This document shows, piece after piece, positions 15,610 through 24,011 of a DNA stretch of 37,308 bases. This stretch comes from Shimia_B sp038527375. GTDB lineage: Bacteria; Pseudomonadota; Alphaproteobacteria; Rhodobacterales; Rhodobacteraceae. The notes beneath the pieces are model-generated. The model ran no database searches. It was not told the DNA's origin and saw only the letters and a list, made by a program, of their open reading frames with translations. Location of the stretch: contig JBCBFU010000027.1 of assembly GCA_038527375.1 (NCBI GenBank), positions 1-37,308 of the forward strand, written 5' to 3'. A program made the position numbers and the translations under genes. Within the stretch, counting starts at the first letter, position 1. The number at the start of each line of letters is the position of its first letter.

Positions 15610-17199
15610 ATGGGACGCGGTATTCTCTTTGGGTCATTCTGGGGTTTGCTTGTGGGCGCTCTGGTTCTGGCTGTGGCCTCCTTGCTGGGCGAGGTTCCAG
15701 GAGCGGACGGCCCGCGCACGGATGCGGTCGAGGTTCCGGCAGGATCGGAATTCGATCAGGCGCGCGAAGACACTGCGCCCGTGGTGGACGTGACGCCAAG
15801 CGCGCAACCCACAGTGGCCGCACCCGTGCCCGAAGTGACCGCCCCGCGGGAGCCCGTGCAACCGACGCTGGGGGATGAGGTCACAGCCTCGGCCGCCGTG
15901 CCTGAGACTGGCGCGGCCAGCGAACTGCCTGCGCCCCCGGCGGGCGCATCCGGGTCGGGTGTGGTCGTCGCGACCGAAGGGCCCGCGGAGCCGGTCACGC
16001 CAGAGGTGCCTGAGACGCAGTCAGAGCCCACGGTGACCGAAGACGTGGCAGTCGCAGACACCGCGTCGAGTGATCCCGTGGCGGCCCCCGCCGGATCGAT
16101 CTCGGAAGACCCCGTGCAGCCGCAAGCCCCCGGTGGCGGGGAGGCGGCCCTGACAGCAGAGGCGCCGCGCGAAGACACCTCTGCACCCGCAGAGACGACC
16201 GAGACGCCCGAGACGCCGGAAGCACCAGCGCCGTCGCCCACCGTGACGGAGGCAGACGAGGGCGCGGCTGCAGCCACTGAGGACGCGCCCCTGCGCGATG
16301 ACGAAGTGCTGGAGACGGCGGATGCCGAGGATGTGGGAGAGACCGCCCCAGAGGTGCCGTCAGACGAAACCGAGCCGGAGGTCACGGAAAACACGGCACC
16401 AGAGCCAGAGGCACCGGCCCCATCGGCGGGTGGTTTCGCAAATCTGGCGCCCAATGTGCAGACCAACCGCTTGCCCACTGTCGGCGGCACGCGCGACACC
16501 GACGCAGCACCCGCGCGCGCCATCGATAGCTTTGCCGAAACGGCGGATTGGTCCGGCCCCGATGATCGCCCGTTGATGAGCCTGATCCTGCTCGACGAGG
16601 ATGCGGATGCCGCAGCCTTGCCCGCGCTGGCCTCGTTCGGGCGTCCGCTGACATTTGCGGTCCCCGCGTCCGCGCCCGGTGCAGCAGAGGCCGCTGCGGC
16701 CTATCGCGCGGCGGGCCACGAGGTCGTGCTGGTCACCGATCTGCCCGGCGGCGCGGTTCCAAGTGACATCGAAGTCGCGTTCGAGGCCTACCTCGCCGCC
16801 GTGCCAGAGGCCGTGGCGGTGCTGGACGGGTCGGGCAACGGCTTCAACGGCGACCGGCGCGTCGTCAATCAGGTGGTCGAGATCCTGGCCGATACCGGGC
16901 ACGGGCTGGTGACCTATGCCACGGGGCTGGGCACCGCAGAACAGGTGGCGCGCCGCGAAGGCGTCCCGGCATCCAGCGTCTTCCGCGATCTCGACGGCAA
17001 TGGGCAGGACGCCACCGTCATTCGCCGCTTCCTCGATCAGGCGGCCTTCCGCGCGGGCCAGGAGGGGCAGGTCATCCTTCTGGCGCGGATGCGCGCCGAT
17101 ACGATTTCGGCCCTGTTGATCTGGGCACAGCAGGACCGCGCATCGCGGGTCAATATCGCGCCGCTCTCGCAGGTTTTGTTGGGCAATGGCGCGTCCTAG
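15610..17199 (+). CDS. YibQ-like divergent polysaccharide deacetylase family protein
   Basis: This is a 529-residue envelope protein. Residues about 4-25 form one hydrophobic segment (FGSFWGLLVGALVLAVASLL), a signal anchor. Residues about 35-310 are a long low-complexity stretch rich in Ala, Pro, Glu, Thr and Val, probably disordered and spanning the periplasm. Residues about 330-525 match the divergent polysaccharide deacetylase family (YibQ, DUF610): RPLMSLILLDEDADAAALPALASFGRPLTFAVP, an AGHEVVLVTDLP strand, AVAVLDGSGNGFNGDRRVV, and an RAGQEGQVILLARMR strand. The usual family GAH/HMPME-type motifs look weakened, so enzymatic activity is uncertain. The ATG at 15610 has GAGGGCGG upstream. It is divergent from trpG. 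I recall a yibQ-like gene next to trp genes in Rhodobacter sphaeroides. Confidence 0.8.
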   Translation: MGRGILFGSFWGLLVGALVLAVASLLGEVPGADGPRTDAVEVPAGSEFDQAREDTAPVVDVTPSAQPTVAAPVPEVTAPREPVQPTLGDEVTASAAVPETGAASELPAPPAGASGSGVVVATEGPAEPVTPEVPETQSEPTVTEDVAVADTASSDPVAAPAGSISEDPVQPQAPGGGEAALTAEAPREDTSAPAETTETPETPEAPAPSPTVTEADEGAAAATEDAPLRDDEVLETADAEDVGETAPEVPSDETEPEVTENTAPEPEAPAPSAGGFANLAPNVQTNRLPTVGGTRDTDAAPARAIDSFAETADWSGPDDRPLMSLILLDEDADAAALPALASFGRPLTFAVPASAPGAAEAAAAYRAAGHEVVLVTDLPGGAVPSDIEVAFEAYLAAVPEAVAVLDGSGNGFNGDRRVVNQVVEILADTGHGLVTYATGLGTAEQVARREGVPASSVFRDLDGNGQDATVIRRFLDQAAFRAGQEGQVILLARMRADTISALLIWAQQDRASRVNIAPLSQVLLGNGAS

Positions 17200-17287
17200 G
17201 CGGCGCGTAAAAGCCCGCTAAACCCCGCCGGAACACCACCCAATCACCGCGGATCGGTCGCTTTTTCGCCCCATTCTCCCGGCAGTC

Positions 17288-17306
17288 TGTTTCGTGAATT
17301 GAAACA
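17288..17306. promoter_or_regulatory. Inverted repeat upstream of the gtr-like cassette
   Basis: TGTTTC (17288-17293) and GAAACA (17301-17306) flank seven bases, 20 bases before the GTG of the GtrA-like gene. The dyad and its position suit an operator or a leader hairpin. No regulator gene is adjacent. Confidence 0.35.
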
Positions 17307-17325
17307 ACACGCGGTGGGCTGACCC

Positions 17326-17766
17326 GTGGCATCAAGCGAAAACATCGACCTCACAGTGCCCGAAGGGCCTGCGGCGTCCGCCAAGCGGCGTACGCTGTTG
17401 GGCCAGCTGGTGCGCTATGGCCTGACCGGGGTGCTCAACACCGCGGTGGGCTACGGGATTGTCGTGACCTGCGTCTATGCGTGGGGCTTTTCGATCTTTG
17501 CGGCCAACGTCGCGGGCTATGCGGTGGGCTGGACGCTCGCCTTTTACCTGAACCGATCCTGGACCTTTAACCACAGCGGAGACGCCGCCCGTTCGGCGGT
17601 GGCCTTTGTGGTGCTGGCAGGATCCGCATTCCTTGCAAACGTGCTGATCACCTATGGGCTTGTCGGGGGTGGCGTCAGCTATCCCGTGGCGCAGCTTGTC
17701 GGCGCGGTGACCTATTCCGGCCTCGTCTTCGTGGGCCTCAGAACGGTGGTATTCTCCGATGACTGA
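17326..17766 (+). CDS. GtrA-like membrane protein (putative lipid-linked sugar flippase)
   Basis: This is a 146-residue protein with about four transmembrane helices after a 25-residue cytoplasmic N-terminus. It fits the GtrA family: LVRYGLTGVLNTAVGYGIVV in the first helix, then VAGYAVGWTLAFYLNRSWTFN, the typical family signature. GtrA-type proteins are thought to flip polyprenyl-phosphate-linked sugars across the inner membrane. The start is a GTG with a poor Shine-Dalgarno sequence, so the exact start is uncertain. It overlaps the next gene by eight bases, and that gene is a GtrB-like glycosyltransferase, the expected partner. Confidence 0.85.
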   Translation: MASSENIDLTVPEGPAASAKRRTLLGQLVRYGLTGVLNTAVGYGIVVTCVYAWGFSIFAANVAGYAVGWTLAFYLNRSWTFNHSGDAARSAVAFVVLAGSAFLANVLITYGLVGGGVSYPVAQLVGAVTYSGLVFVGLRTVVFSDD

Positions 17767-18787
17767 TACGACGCAAACGCCGCTGCGCGCAGCGCCGACC
17801 CTGTCCTTTGTGATCCCCTGCTATAACGAGGAAGAGGTCCTGCCGGTCCTTCTGCCCAAGCTCAAAGAGCTGTCGGCGCATCTGGTCGACACAGGCCGCA
17901 TCGCGCAGGACGCCGAAATCCTGCTGGTCGATGACGGATCGCGCGACCGCACATGGGAAATGATCGAGGCCGCACGCACCACCCACGGTGTCACGGGCCT
18001 GCGCCTGTCGCGCAATCAGGGCCACCAGGCCGCGCTGATGGCCGGTCTGTTGAACGCCGATGCCGACGTGACGGTGTCCATGGATGCCGACCTGCAAGAT
18101 GACCCCATGGTCGTGACCCAGATGCTGGATCGCTACCGCGAAGGCTGTGAGATCGTGTTTGGCGTCCGCGCCGCCCGCGACACCGACACGCCGTTCAAGC
18201 GCATCACTGCGCGCGGATACTACACCGTTCTGCAAAAGATGGGCGTGGACATCATCCCCGATCACGCCGATTTTCGGTTGATGAGCGCAAAGGCCATCAA
18301 GGCCATGGACAGCTTTAAGGAACGCAACCTGTTCCTGCGGGGGCTCGTGCGCCAGCTTGGGTTCCAGACGGCCAAGGTCACCTATGACCGTGCAGAACGC
18401 GTTGCGGGCGAAAGCAAGTACCCCTTGCGCAAGATGCTGGCGCTGGCCATCGAAGGGATCACCAGTTTCTCGATCAAGCCGCTGCGCATGATCGCGCTTG
18501 CGGGCTTCCTCGTGGCCGGTCTGTCGCTGTGCTACGCGGCCTATTCGCTGGTTGTCTGGGCGATGGGGGCTACGGTGCCCGGTTGGACGTCCATCGTGCT
18601 TCCGATCTACATTCTGGGCGGTGTGCACATGATCGCGCTTGGCGTGATCGGCGAATATATCGGCAAGATCTACATGGAAACCAAGGCGCGGCCCCGCTTT
18701 ATCGTGGACGAGCTGACGCGGCCCATGCGCGCCGTTCAGGCCAGCCCCGAGGCAGATGACGGACCGATCCGCATCGCGGCTGAATAG
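17759..18787 (+). CDS. GtrB-like polyprenyl-phosphate glycosyltransferase (GT2)
   Basis: This is a 342-residue GT2 enzyme of the GtrB/dolichol-phosphate-mannose synthase-like type. It would transfer a hexose from a nucleotide sugar to undecaprenyl phosphate on the cytoplasmic face. The GT-A domain shows FVIPCYNEEEVLP (17-29), LLVDDGSRDRTW (55-66) and the metal-binding D109-A-D111 in VSMDADLQDDP. A later HADFRLMSAKAIKAM segment and KYPLRKMLALAIEGITSFS lead into two C-terminal transmembrane helices (about 245-265 and 275-300) and a GEYIGKIYMETKARPRFIV tail. The start overlaps the GtrA-like gene, so the pair is translationally coupled. The sugar cannot be read from sequence. Confidence 0.9.
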   Translation: MTDTTQTPLRAAPTLSFVIPCYNEEEVLPVLLPKLKELSAHLVDTGRIAQDAEILLVDDGSRDRTWEMIEAARTTHGVTGLRLSRNQGHQAALMAGLLNADADVTVSMDADLQDDPMVVTQMLDRYREGCEIVFGVRAARDTDTPFKRITARGYYTVLQKMGVDIIPDHADFRLMSAKAIKAMDSFKERNLFLRGLVRQLGFQTAKVTYDRAERVAGESKYPLRKMLALAIEGITSFSIKPLRMIALAGFLVAGLSLCYAAYSLVVWAMGATVPGWTSIVLPIYILGGVHMIALGVIGEYIGKIYMETKARPRFIVDELTRPMRAVQASPEADDGPIRIAAE

Positions 18788-18826
18788 AGCGCGCGTTCAG
18801 AACATAAAAAAGAAGGGTGGGGACCC

Positions 18827-20437
18827 ATGGTTGAGACAGTGAATGTCGGCGCTGACCTGCGCCAAGGTGGCAATACGGGTGCAAATATCGAGGAGCGGCA
18901 CGTGGTTGCCGCCCTTGCCGTTGTCATAGCGGGGCTTTTGATCTGGCCGTTCACCCAAGGGCTCTATCTGCCGCTGACAGACCTGCCCAATCACATCGCA
19001 CGCCACACGATCGCGGCGAGCCAAAACGCCGGCCCCCTGTCTGAATTCTGGACAACGCACCTGACAATCGTGCCGAATTCCGCCGTCGATCTGCTCTGGG
19101 CCATCTTGGGCTATCCGGGGTCGGCCATCCGTTTTGACCACACGGTGATGATGCTGGTGCCGGTACTGCTTTTTGCCTCGGGCATGGTTCTGGCCCGGGT
19201 GGTGCACGGGCGATGGAGCCTGTGGTCGCTGGCCTGCGGGATCGTGGTGTTCAACGCGACCTATTTCTACGGCTTTCAGAATTTCAACTTTTCGCTGCCC
19301 TTCGGCATCCTGGCCTTTGCGCTCTATCTCCACCTGGAGGATCGACCCTTGGCCTTGCGTGTCGCGGTCTTTGTGCCGATCGCGGCGATCCTTTTTATCA
19401 TGCACTTCTTTGTCTTTGCGATCCTCGCTGTGCTGGCGCTGGGGCGCGAGGTGCAGGGCGTGGTTGAGACGCGCCGCTGGACGGGTATGGCCATGGCCGT
19501 GCCGTTCCTGATCCCGCTTGCCTATCTGGCGTGGAGCATCGTGGGCGGACCGGAGAACCCGGCGGGCAGCTATACCGAATGGCCCAGCCTGCGTGCGATC
19601 CTCGCGCGGTTCATCACGCCGCTCTACACATGGGTGTGGTACGACGCCCATGCGATTAACCCCATCGCCTTGGGCACGACGGCGGCGCTTTACCTCGCGT
19701 TTCTGACCATGCTGATCCCGGGTGTGGGGTTGCGCCTTGCGCCGCGGATGCGGGGGCCGGTGCTGGCTTTGCTTGGCGTTTGCCTGATCTCCCCCACATG
19801 GCTGCAGGGCGTGGCGTTGATCGACATCCGCTTCCCCTTTGTGCTGATGCTGATCTGCATCGCAGGCAGCCAATGGGCGCCGTTGTCGCGCAGCCGGGCG
19901 GTGACGCTGGCTTTGGTCATCTTGACGGTGATCGGCCTGCGGTCGGCGATGGTGGCGCAGATCGTGGACACTCATGATGCCAATATCCGCGACCTCGTCG
20001 CGGTGATCGAAGAGGGGCTGGAGCCGGGCGACCGGGTCATCCCCGTGCGCAATGCGGGCAAGTTCGGCGATGCGAGCCATTGGCATGCGCAGGCCTATGT
20101 GGTGCCTGTGGCGGGCGCGTTCATGCCCACGCTCTTCCAGGGCGTGCATTCGGTGCAGTTGAAACCGGAATGGCGGGACCACGCCACGCCGCTGATGCAC
20201 GCGAACCCCATGTGTTCGCTTTTCCCTGCGGCGCCGATCGAAGGGCGTATCGTCGAAGCCGATACGCGGGCGACCGGATTGAAAGCCTGCTGGGTGGAGC
20301 CCTATGTCGAAGGCTGGGCGGACAAGTTCACCCATGTTCTGGCCCATGACCCGCTGGAGGCGAGCTATCTTGCAGATGCGCCTGTGGCCCTCGTGGCAGA
20401 GCAGGGCCGTTATCAGCTCTATGAAGTGATCCGCTAA
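18827..20437 (+). CDS. Polytopic membrane protein, candidate GT-C glycosyltransferase (GtrC-like)
   Basis: This is a 536-residue protein with roughly ten transmembrane helices (first at about 27-45) and a hydrophilic C-terminal domain of about 130 residues (from about 405). I do not recognise a precise family. After the first helix comes a loop LPLTDLPNHIARHTI, with an acidic residue placed as in GT-C enzymes that use polyprenyl-linked sugars. It lies 39 bases after the GtrB-like gene and has a strong upstream AAGAAGGGTGGGG. By position it is the third gene of a gtrA-gtrB-gtrC-like set, where the third protein sets the acceptor. That role is an inference; another envelope function is possible. 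Confidence 0.7.
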   Translation: MVETVNVGADLRQGGNTGANIEERHVVAALAVVIAGLLIWPFTQGLYLPLTDLPNHIARHTIAASQNAGPLSEFWTTHLTIVPNSAVDLLWAILGYPGSAIRFDHTVMMLVPVLLFASGMVLARVVHGRWSLWSLACGIVVFNATYFYGFQNFNFSLPFGILAFALYLHLEDRPLALRVAVFVPIAAILFIMHFFVFAILAVLALGREVQGVVETRRWTGMAMAVPFLIPLAYLAWSIVGGPENPAGSYTEWPSLRAILARFITPLYTWVWYDAHAINPIALGTTAALYLAFLTMLIPGVGLRLAPRMRGPVLALLGVCLISPTWLQGVALIDIRFPFVLMLICIAGSQWAPLSRSRAVTLALVILTVIGLRSAMVAQIVDTHDANIRDLVAVIEEGLEPGDRVIPVRNAGKFGDASHWHAQAYVVPVAGAFMPTLFQGVHSVQLKPEWRDHATPLMHANPMCSLFPAAPIEGRIVEADTRATGLKACWVEPYVEGWADKFTHVLAHDPLEASYLADAPVALVAEQGRYQLYEVIR

Positions 20438-20448
20438 GGGGTCGTGTC

Positions 20449-20506
20449 GCGAGAGGCCAGCCCCTCGCGCTGCGGGGTTTTATGCGAGAGGCCAGCCCCT
20501 CGCGCT
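20449..20506. repeat. Two 23-bp direct repeats with internal hairpins
   Basis: A 23-base unit starting GCGAGAGGCCAGCCCC occurs exactly twice, at 20449-20471 and 20484-20506, with a 35-base period. Each copy folds (GCGAG with CTCGC, extended inward past one mismatch). The first copy runs into a C4/G4 hairpin and a TTTT at 20468-20481, so it may terminate the gtr-like operon. It lies between the convergent gtr-like cassette and trpE. Confidence 0.75.
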
Positions 20507-20540
20507 CCCCGAGATATTTTCAGCCAGAAGAAGGCGGGCG
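20507..20540. repeat. Possible dispersed Rhodobacteraceae intergenic repeat
   Basis: The block directly after the second 23-bp repeat (CCCCGAGATATTTTCAGCC, then AGAAGAAGG) resembles a short sequence I recall at many gene ends in Rhodobacteraceae genomes. This rests on memory, not on a search. Within this window I see it only once. Confidence 0.35.
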
Positions 20541-20552
20541 CGGCAAACGGGG

Positions 20553-22058
20553 CTAGCGGTTCCCGCCTGAGAAGCGGCCGGCATCCGCGGCAGCGGTCCA
20601 GATCGCCTTGGCCTTGTTCACCGTTTCTTGGAATTCCGCCTCCGGGTCGCTGTCATAGACCACGCCGCCCCCGGCCTGGCTGTAGAGGACCCCGTCCTTC
20701 AGGACAGCCGTGCGCAGCGCGATGCAGATATCCATGTCGCCACCGGCCGAGAAATACCCGCAGCCACCACCATAAACGCCGCGCTTTTCCGGCTCGAGCT
20801 CGTCGATGATCTGCATCGCGCGGACCTTGGGCGCGCCTGACAGCGTGCCCGCGGGAAGCCCGGCAAGAAGGGCTGACAGCGCGTCTTGGCCATCCGCGAT
20901 CTCGCCCACCACATTCGAGGTGATGTGCATGACGTGGCTGTAGCGTTCGATCACGAATTTCTCTGTCGGGCGAACCGAACCGATTTTCGCCACCCGGCCC
21001 ACATCGTTGCGCCCCAGATCGAGCAGCATCAGGTGTTCTGCCAGCTCCTTTTGGTCGGCCAGCAGGTCCTCCTCCAGCGCCTTGTCCTGCGCGGGCGTAG
21101 CCCCGCGGGGGCGGGTGCCCGCGATGGGGCGGATTGTGACCTGTTCGTCCTTCAGCTGCACGAGGATTTCGGGGCTGGCCCCGATGATCTGGTAGCCGCC
21201 GAAATTGAAGAAGAACATGTAGGGCGACGGGTTCGTGCGCCGGAGCGAGCGGTACATCGAGAACGGTGGATGCGGGAAATCCTGCCGCCACCTTTGCGCT
21301 GGCACCACCTGAAAAATGTCGCCCGCGCGGATGTATTCCTTGGCCTTTTCGACCGCGTCCAGATAGCCCGCATGGGTAAAGTTCGACACCGGCTCGCCCA
21401 CCGGGGCAGGATCACCCATGTCGCGCGCGTCGCTCAGCGGGCGTTCGAGCGCCCGGACAGCGTCCATCACCCGCTCGGCCGCCTGCGCGTAAGCTGCGCG
21501 CGCCGACAGCCCGGACCCGGCCCAGGCGGGTGATACGATGATCACGTCACCCTTGACCCCATCGAGGATCGCGATGAGCGAGGGGCGCATCATGCGCGCG
21601 TCGGGCAGACCCAGCGGGTCGGGGTTCACGTCCGGCAGATGTTCGACCAGCCGGATCATGTCGTAGCCCAGAAAACCAAAGAGCCCGGCTGCCGCGGCGG
21701 GCAGGCCATCGGGCAGATCAATCTGGCTTTCTGCGATGAGCGCGCGGAGCGATGCCAGGGGATCGCCATCCACGGGTTGAAAGGCGTTGGCGTCATAGCG
21801 CGCCTCTCGGTTCAGCCGGGCCGAGGTTCCGTGGCATTCCCAGATCACGTCCGGGCGCATGCCAATGATGGAATACCGCCCACGGATTTCGCCGCCCGTC
21901 ACGGATTCAAGGACGAAACTGTCGGCTTCGGCCCCGGTCAGCTTCATCGCAACCGAGACAGCCGTGTCGAGATCGGCGGCAAGGCGGGTATAGACGACCT
22001 GGCTTTGGCCTGCGTCAAAGGCGGCCTCGAAGGCCGAGAAATCGGGGACGAGGGCCAT
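20553..22058 (-). CDS. trpE: Anthranilate synthase component I
   Basis: TrpE converts chorismate and ammonia to anthranilate, the committed and feedback-controlled step of tryptophan synthesis. The 501-residue product is a stand-alone subunit. The N-terminal region carries the tryptophan-binding LESVTG element (an LLES-type motif). The chorismate-binding domain has SPYMFFFNFGGYQIIGASPEILVQ, RPIAGTRPRGATPAQD, LGRNDVGRVAKIGSV, SHVMHITSNVVGEI, LPAGTLSGAPKVRAMQIIDELE and YGGGCGYF. It begins four bases after the ppiD stop, so the two are likely co-translated. trpG lies about 5 kb downstream of the trpE stop on the same strand, beyond the convergent gtr-like/YibQ genes. Confidence 0.97.
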   Translation of the reverse strand: MALVPDFSAFEAAFDAGQSQVVYTRLAADLDTAVSVAMKLTGAEADSFVLESVTGGEIRGRYSIIGMRPDVIWECHGTSARLNREARYDANAFQPVDGDPLASLRALIAESQIDLPDGLPAAAAGLFGFLGYDMIRLVEHLPDVNPDPLGLPDARMMRPSLIAILDGVKGDVIIVSPAWAGSGLSARAAYAQAAERVMDAVRALERPLSDARDMGDPAPVGEPVSNFTHAGYLDAVEKAKEYIRAGDIFQVVPAQRWRQDFPHPPFSMYRSLRRTNPSPYMFFFNFGGYQIIGASPEILVQLKDEQVTIRPIAGTRPRGATPAQDKALEEDLLADQKELAEHLMLLDLGRNDVGRVAKIGSVRPTEKFVIERYSHVMHITSNVVGEIADGQDALSALLAGLPAGTLSGAPKVRAMQIIDELEPEKRGVYGGGCGYFSAGGDMDICIALRTAVLKDGVLYSQAGGGVVYDSDPEAEFQETVNKAKAIWTAAADAGRFSGGNR

Positions 22059-22062
22059 GGGA

Positions 22063-23907
22063 TCAGAACTGCGAATGGATTGAATTCAGCGCCGCCTGAT
22101 CGAGCGTGATGCTCGTCTTGTCGACCACGCCTTGGGAAAAGACCTGATAGAGGTCGAGCGCATAGTCCTGACCCACCTGCGCCGTCACTGCATTGGCCAG
22201 CGCCGCAGTGTCGGGGTCGTTCAGGTCGGCGGCGTTCACCGCGTCCAGCCGCACAAGCGCCACGCGACCGTCGCCAGGGATGATCAGGGTTTCACCCGGG
22301 GCCATGTCAAAGACCTCGATCAAGAAGTCGGCGGGGGCGTCGGGCACAAAGGCGGTGCGCGGCAGGTCGCTTTCTTCCTGCGCGGTCAGGCCCAAGGTGG
22401 CCATGTCCATGCCGCCCGCGATCTGCGGTTCGAGCGTTTGGGCCAGCGTGACGAGCGCCTCGGTGGTGGCTTGGCGGGTCCACGCCTCCTCCAAAGCGGG
22501 GCGCACGTCCTCGAACGGGCGCAGCGCGGGCGGGATCGTTTCATCCAGACGCAGGGCAAAGATGCCACCGTCATCGAGCGCGGCCATTTCGGGGAAGTCG
22601 CTCTCTGTCACCTCGGCGGCGGCCGTGCGGAAGGCCTCGTAGCCCGTGATGTCGGCCTCGACACCCGGGAACCAGTCGAGCGTGCCCAGTTCAAGGTCGG
22701 TGACCTCGACCACTTCTTCGAGCGTGGCACCGCCGGCAAGTTCATTATCGGCCTCGTCGATCATCTGCGCGATCACGCGGCGCGCGCGGTCGAGGGCAAG
22801 ATCGTCCTGCAGGTCATCGCGGGCCTCTTCAAACGTGGTCTCGCGGGCGGGCAGGACCGCGTTCACGCGGAAGAGCGCGGGACCCAGTGAGGTCTCCAGC
22901 GGCCCCACAACCTCGGGCGCTTCGGCGGCGAAGACGGCATCGGCCGCGCCATCCAGATCGGCGGGCAGCACGTCACCCAGATCGGTGTCGGCCAGTTGCA
23001 AGCCGCGCGCATCGACCTCGGCCTCGAACGTGCCGCCGTCTGCGATGCGGGCTGCGGCGGCCTCTGCGGCGGCCTGATCGGGGAAGATCAGGCGTTCGAC
23101 CAGACGGCGTTCTGGCTGCACGAATTCCGCGATGCGTTCGTCATAGGCGGCTTGCAGAAGCTCCTCTTCGACTTCGACGGTGTCGAGCAACATGTCGGGC
23201 GTGATCCAGGCATAGGTCAGGCGCTTGGTCTCGGGCTGGGTATAGGTGTCGGGGTCGCCTTCGTAGATCGCGCGAAGGTCGGCTTCGGTCGGGGTGCCGA
23301 TGGGGCGGATCAGGTCGGCAGGGCCCATATTGGCCCACGTGAAATCGCGGGTCTCGGCGGCAAAGCTGATGATGGCGTCCACGGCGGGGGCAGGGGCCTC
23401 GATCCCGGCGATGACGGCTTGCTGCAGCAGGGTGCGGGCGCCCGCCTCGCGCAGTTGCGTCTCATAGGCGCGTTCGGTCAGCCCGGCATTCGACAAGGCA
23501 AAGCGGTAGCCCTCGCGGTCAAATTGGCCGTCGAGGCCCACAAAATTCGGATCGCTGAGAAGGGCGCGCGACACGGCCTCGTCCCCGACGGATAGGCCAA
23601 GCGACGCGGCCTCGTTGTCCAGCGCGCGTTCTGTGACGATCTCTGAGAGGACCGCCTGCTGCAGGCCAAATTGTTCTGCCTCGGCAAAGCTGATCGGCGC
23701 GCCGATCTGTTGCTGGAACTGTTGCAGGCGCGTCTGCAAGGCGCGGAAATAGGTGGACACGAGGACGCGTTTTTCGCCCACGGTGCCGACTGCTTGCCCG
23801 CCGCCGCCGAAATTCGTCGGGCCAAAGCCGATCAAGCCAATGCAAAGCAGGCCGAGGATGATCCAGACGGCGTAATCGCTGATCTTTTTGCCCACGGATT
23901 TTGCCAT
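22063..23907 (-). CDS. ppiD: PpiD-like periplasmic peptidyl-prolyl isomerase/chaperone
   Basis: This is a 614-residue envelope folding factor anchored in the inner membrane. One transmembrane helix lies at residues 12-29 (YAVWIILGLLCIGLIGFG). A SurA-N-like helical chaperone region follows (about 40-240), then a parvulin (PPIC)-type region around 245-370, and a long C-terminal helical part. PpiD helps newly exported outer-membrane and periplasmic proteins fold near the Sec translocon. Isomerase activity of the parvulin domain is often lost in this family and cannot be judged here. I chose the ATG at 23907 (MAKSVGKKIS), preceded by AGGGGGAACCGAG; the ORF extends upstream to 23988 without a better start. 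It is the first gene of ppiD-trpE. Confidence 0.9.
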   Translation of the reverse strand: MAKSVGKKISDYAVWIILGLLCIGLIGFGPTNFGGGGQAVGTVGEKRVLVSTYFRALQTRLQQFQQQIGAPISFAEAEQFGLQQAVLSEIVTERALDNEAASLGLSVGDEAVSRALLSDPNFVGLDGQFDREGYRFALSNAGLTERAYETQLREAGARTLLQQAVIAGIEAPAPAVDAIISFAAETRDFTWANMGPADLIRPIGTPTEADLRAIYEGDPDTYTQPETKRLTYAWITPDMLLDTVEVEEELLQAAYDERIAEFVQPERRLVERLIFPDQAAAEAAAARIADGGTFEAEVDARGLQLADTDLGDVLPADLDGAADAVFAAEAPEVVGPLETSLGPALFRVNAVLPARETTFEEARDDLQDDLALDRARRVIAQMIDEADNELAGGATLEEVVEVTDLELGTLDWFPGVEADITGYEAFRTAAAEVTESDFPEMAALDDGGIFALRLDETIPPALRPFEDVRPALEEAWTRQATTEALVTLAQTLEPQIAGGMDMATLGLTAQEESDLPRTAFVPDAPADFLIEVFDMAPGETLIIPGDGRVALVRLDAVNAADLNDPDTAALANAVTAQVGQDYALDLYQVFSQGVVDKTSITLDQAALNSIHSQF

Positions 23908-24011
23908 CTCGGTTCCCCCTGCGCGCCCGTCCGGGCCGTGCCTGTAAAGTGTTTGGTTGTGATTAGAAGAAGGTGCGCCGCGCCACAAGCGGCCAAGCGA
24001 TGACGTCCGCG

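Noticed and set aside
15756..16523. Minus-strand Ser/Ala/Gly-rich frame opposite the YibQ linker
   Set aside because: It is produced by the low-complexity linker read in reverse; no start signal.
18797..20347. Minus-strand open frame of 516 codons opposite the GT-C candidate
   Set aside because: Its composition is His/Arg/Gln-rich shadow coding; the plus-strand frame has membrane helices and a strong Shine-Dalgarno sequence.
20449..20506. Minimal CRISPR array
   Set aside because: There are only two units with a 12-base gap and internal hairpins, and no cas genes; it fits an intergenic repeat or terminator better.
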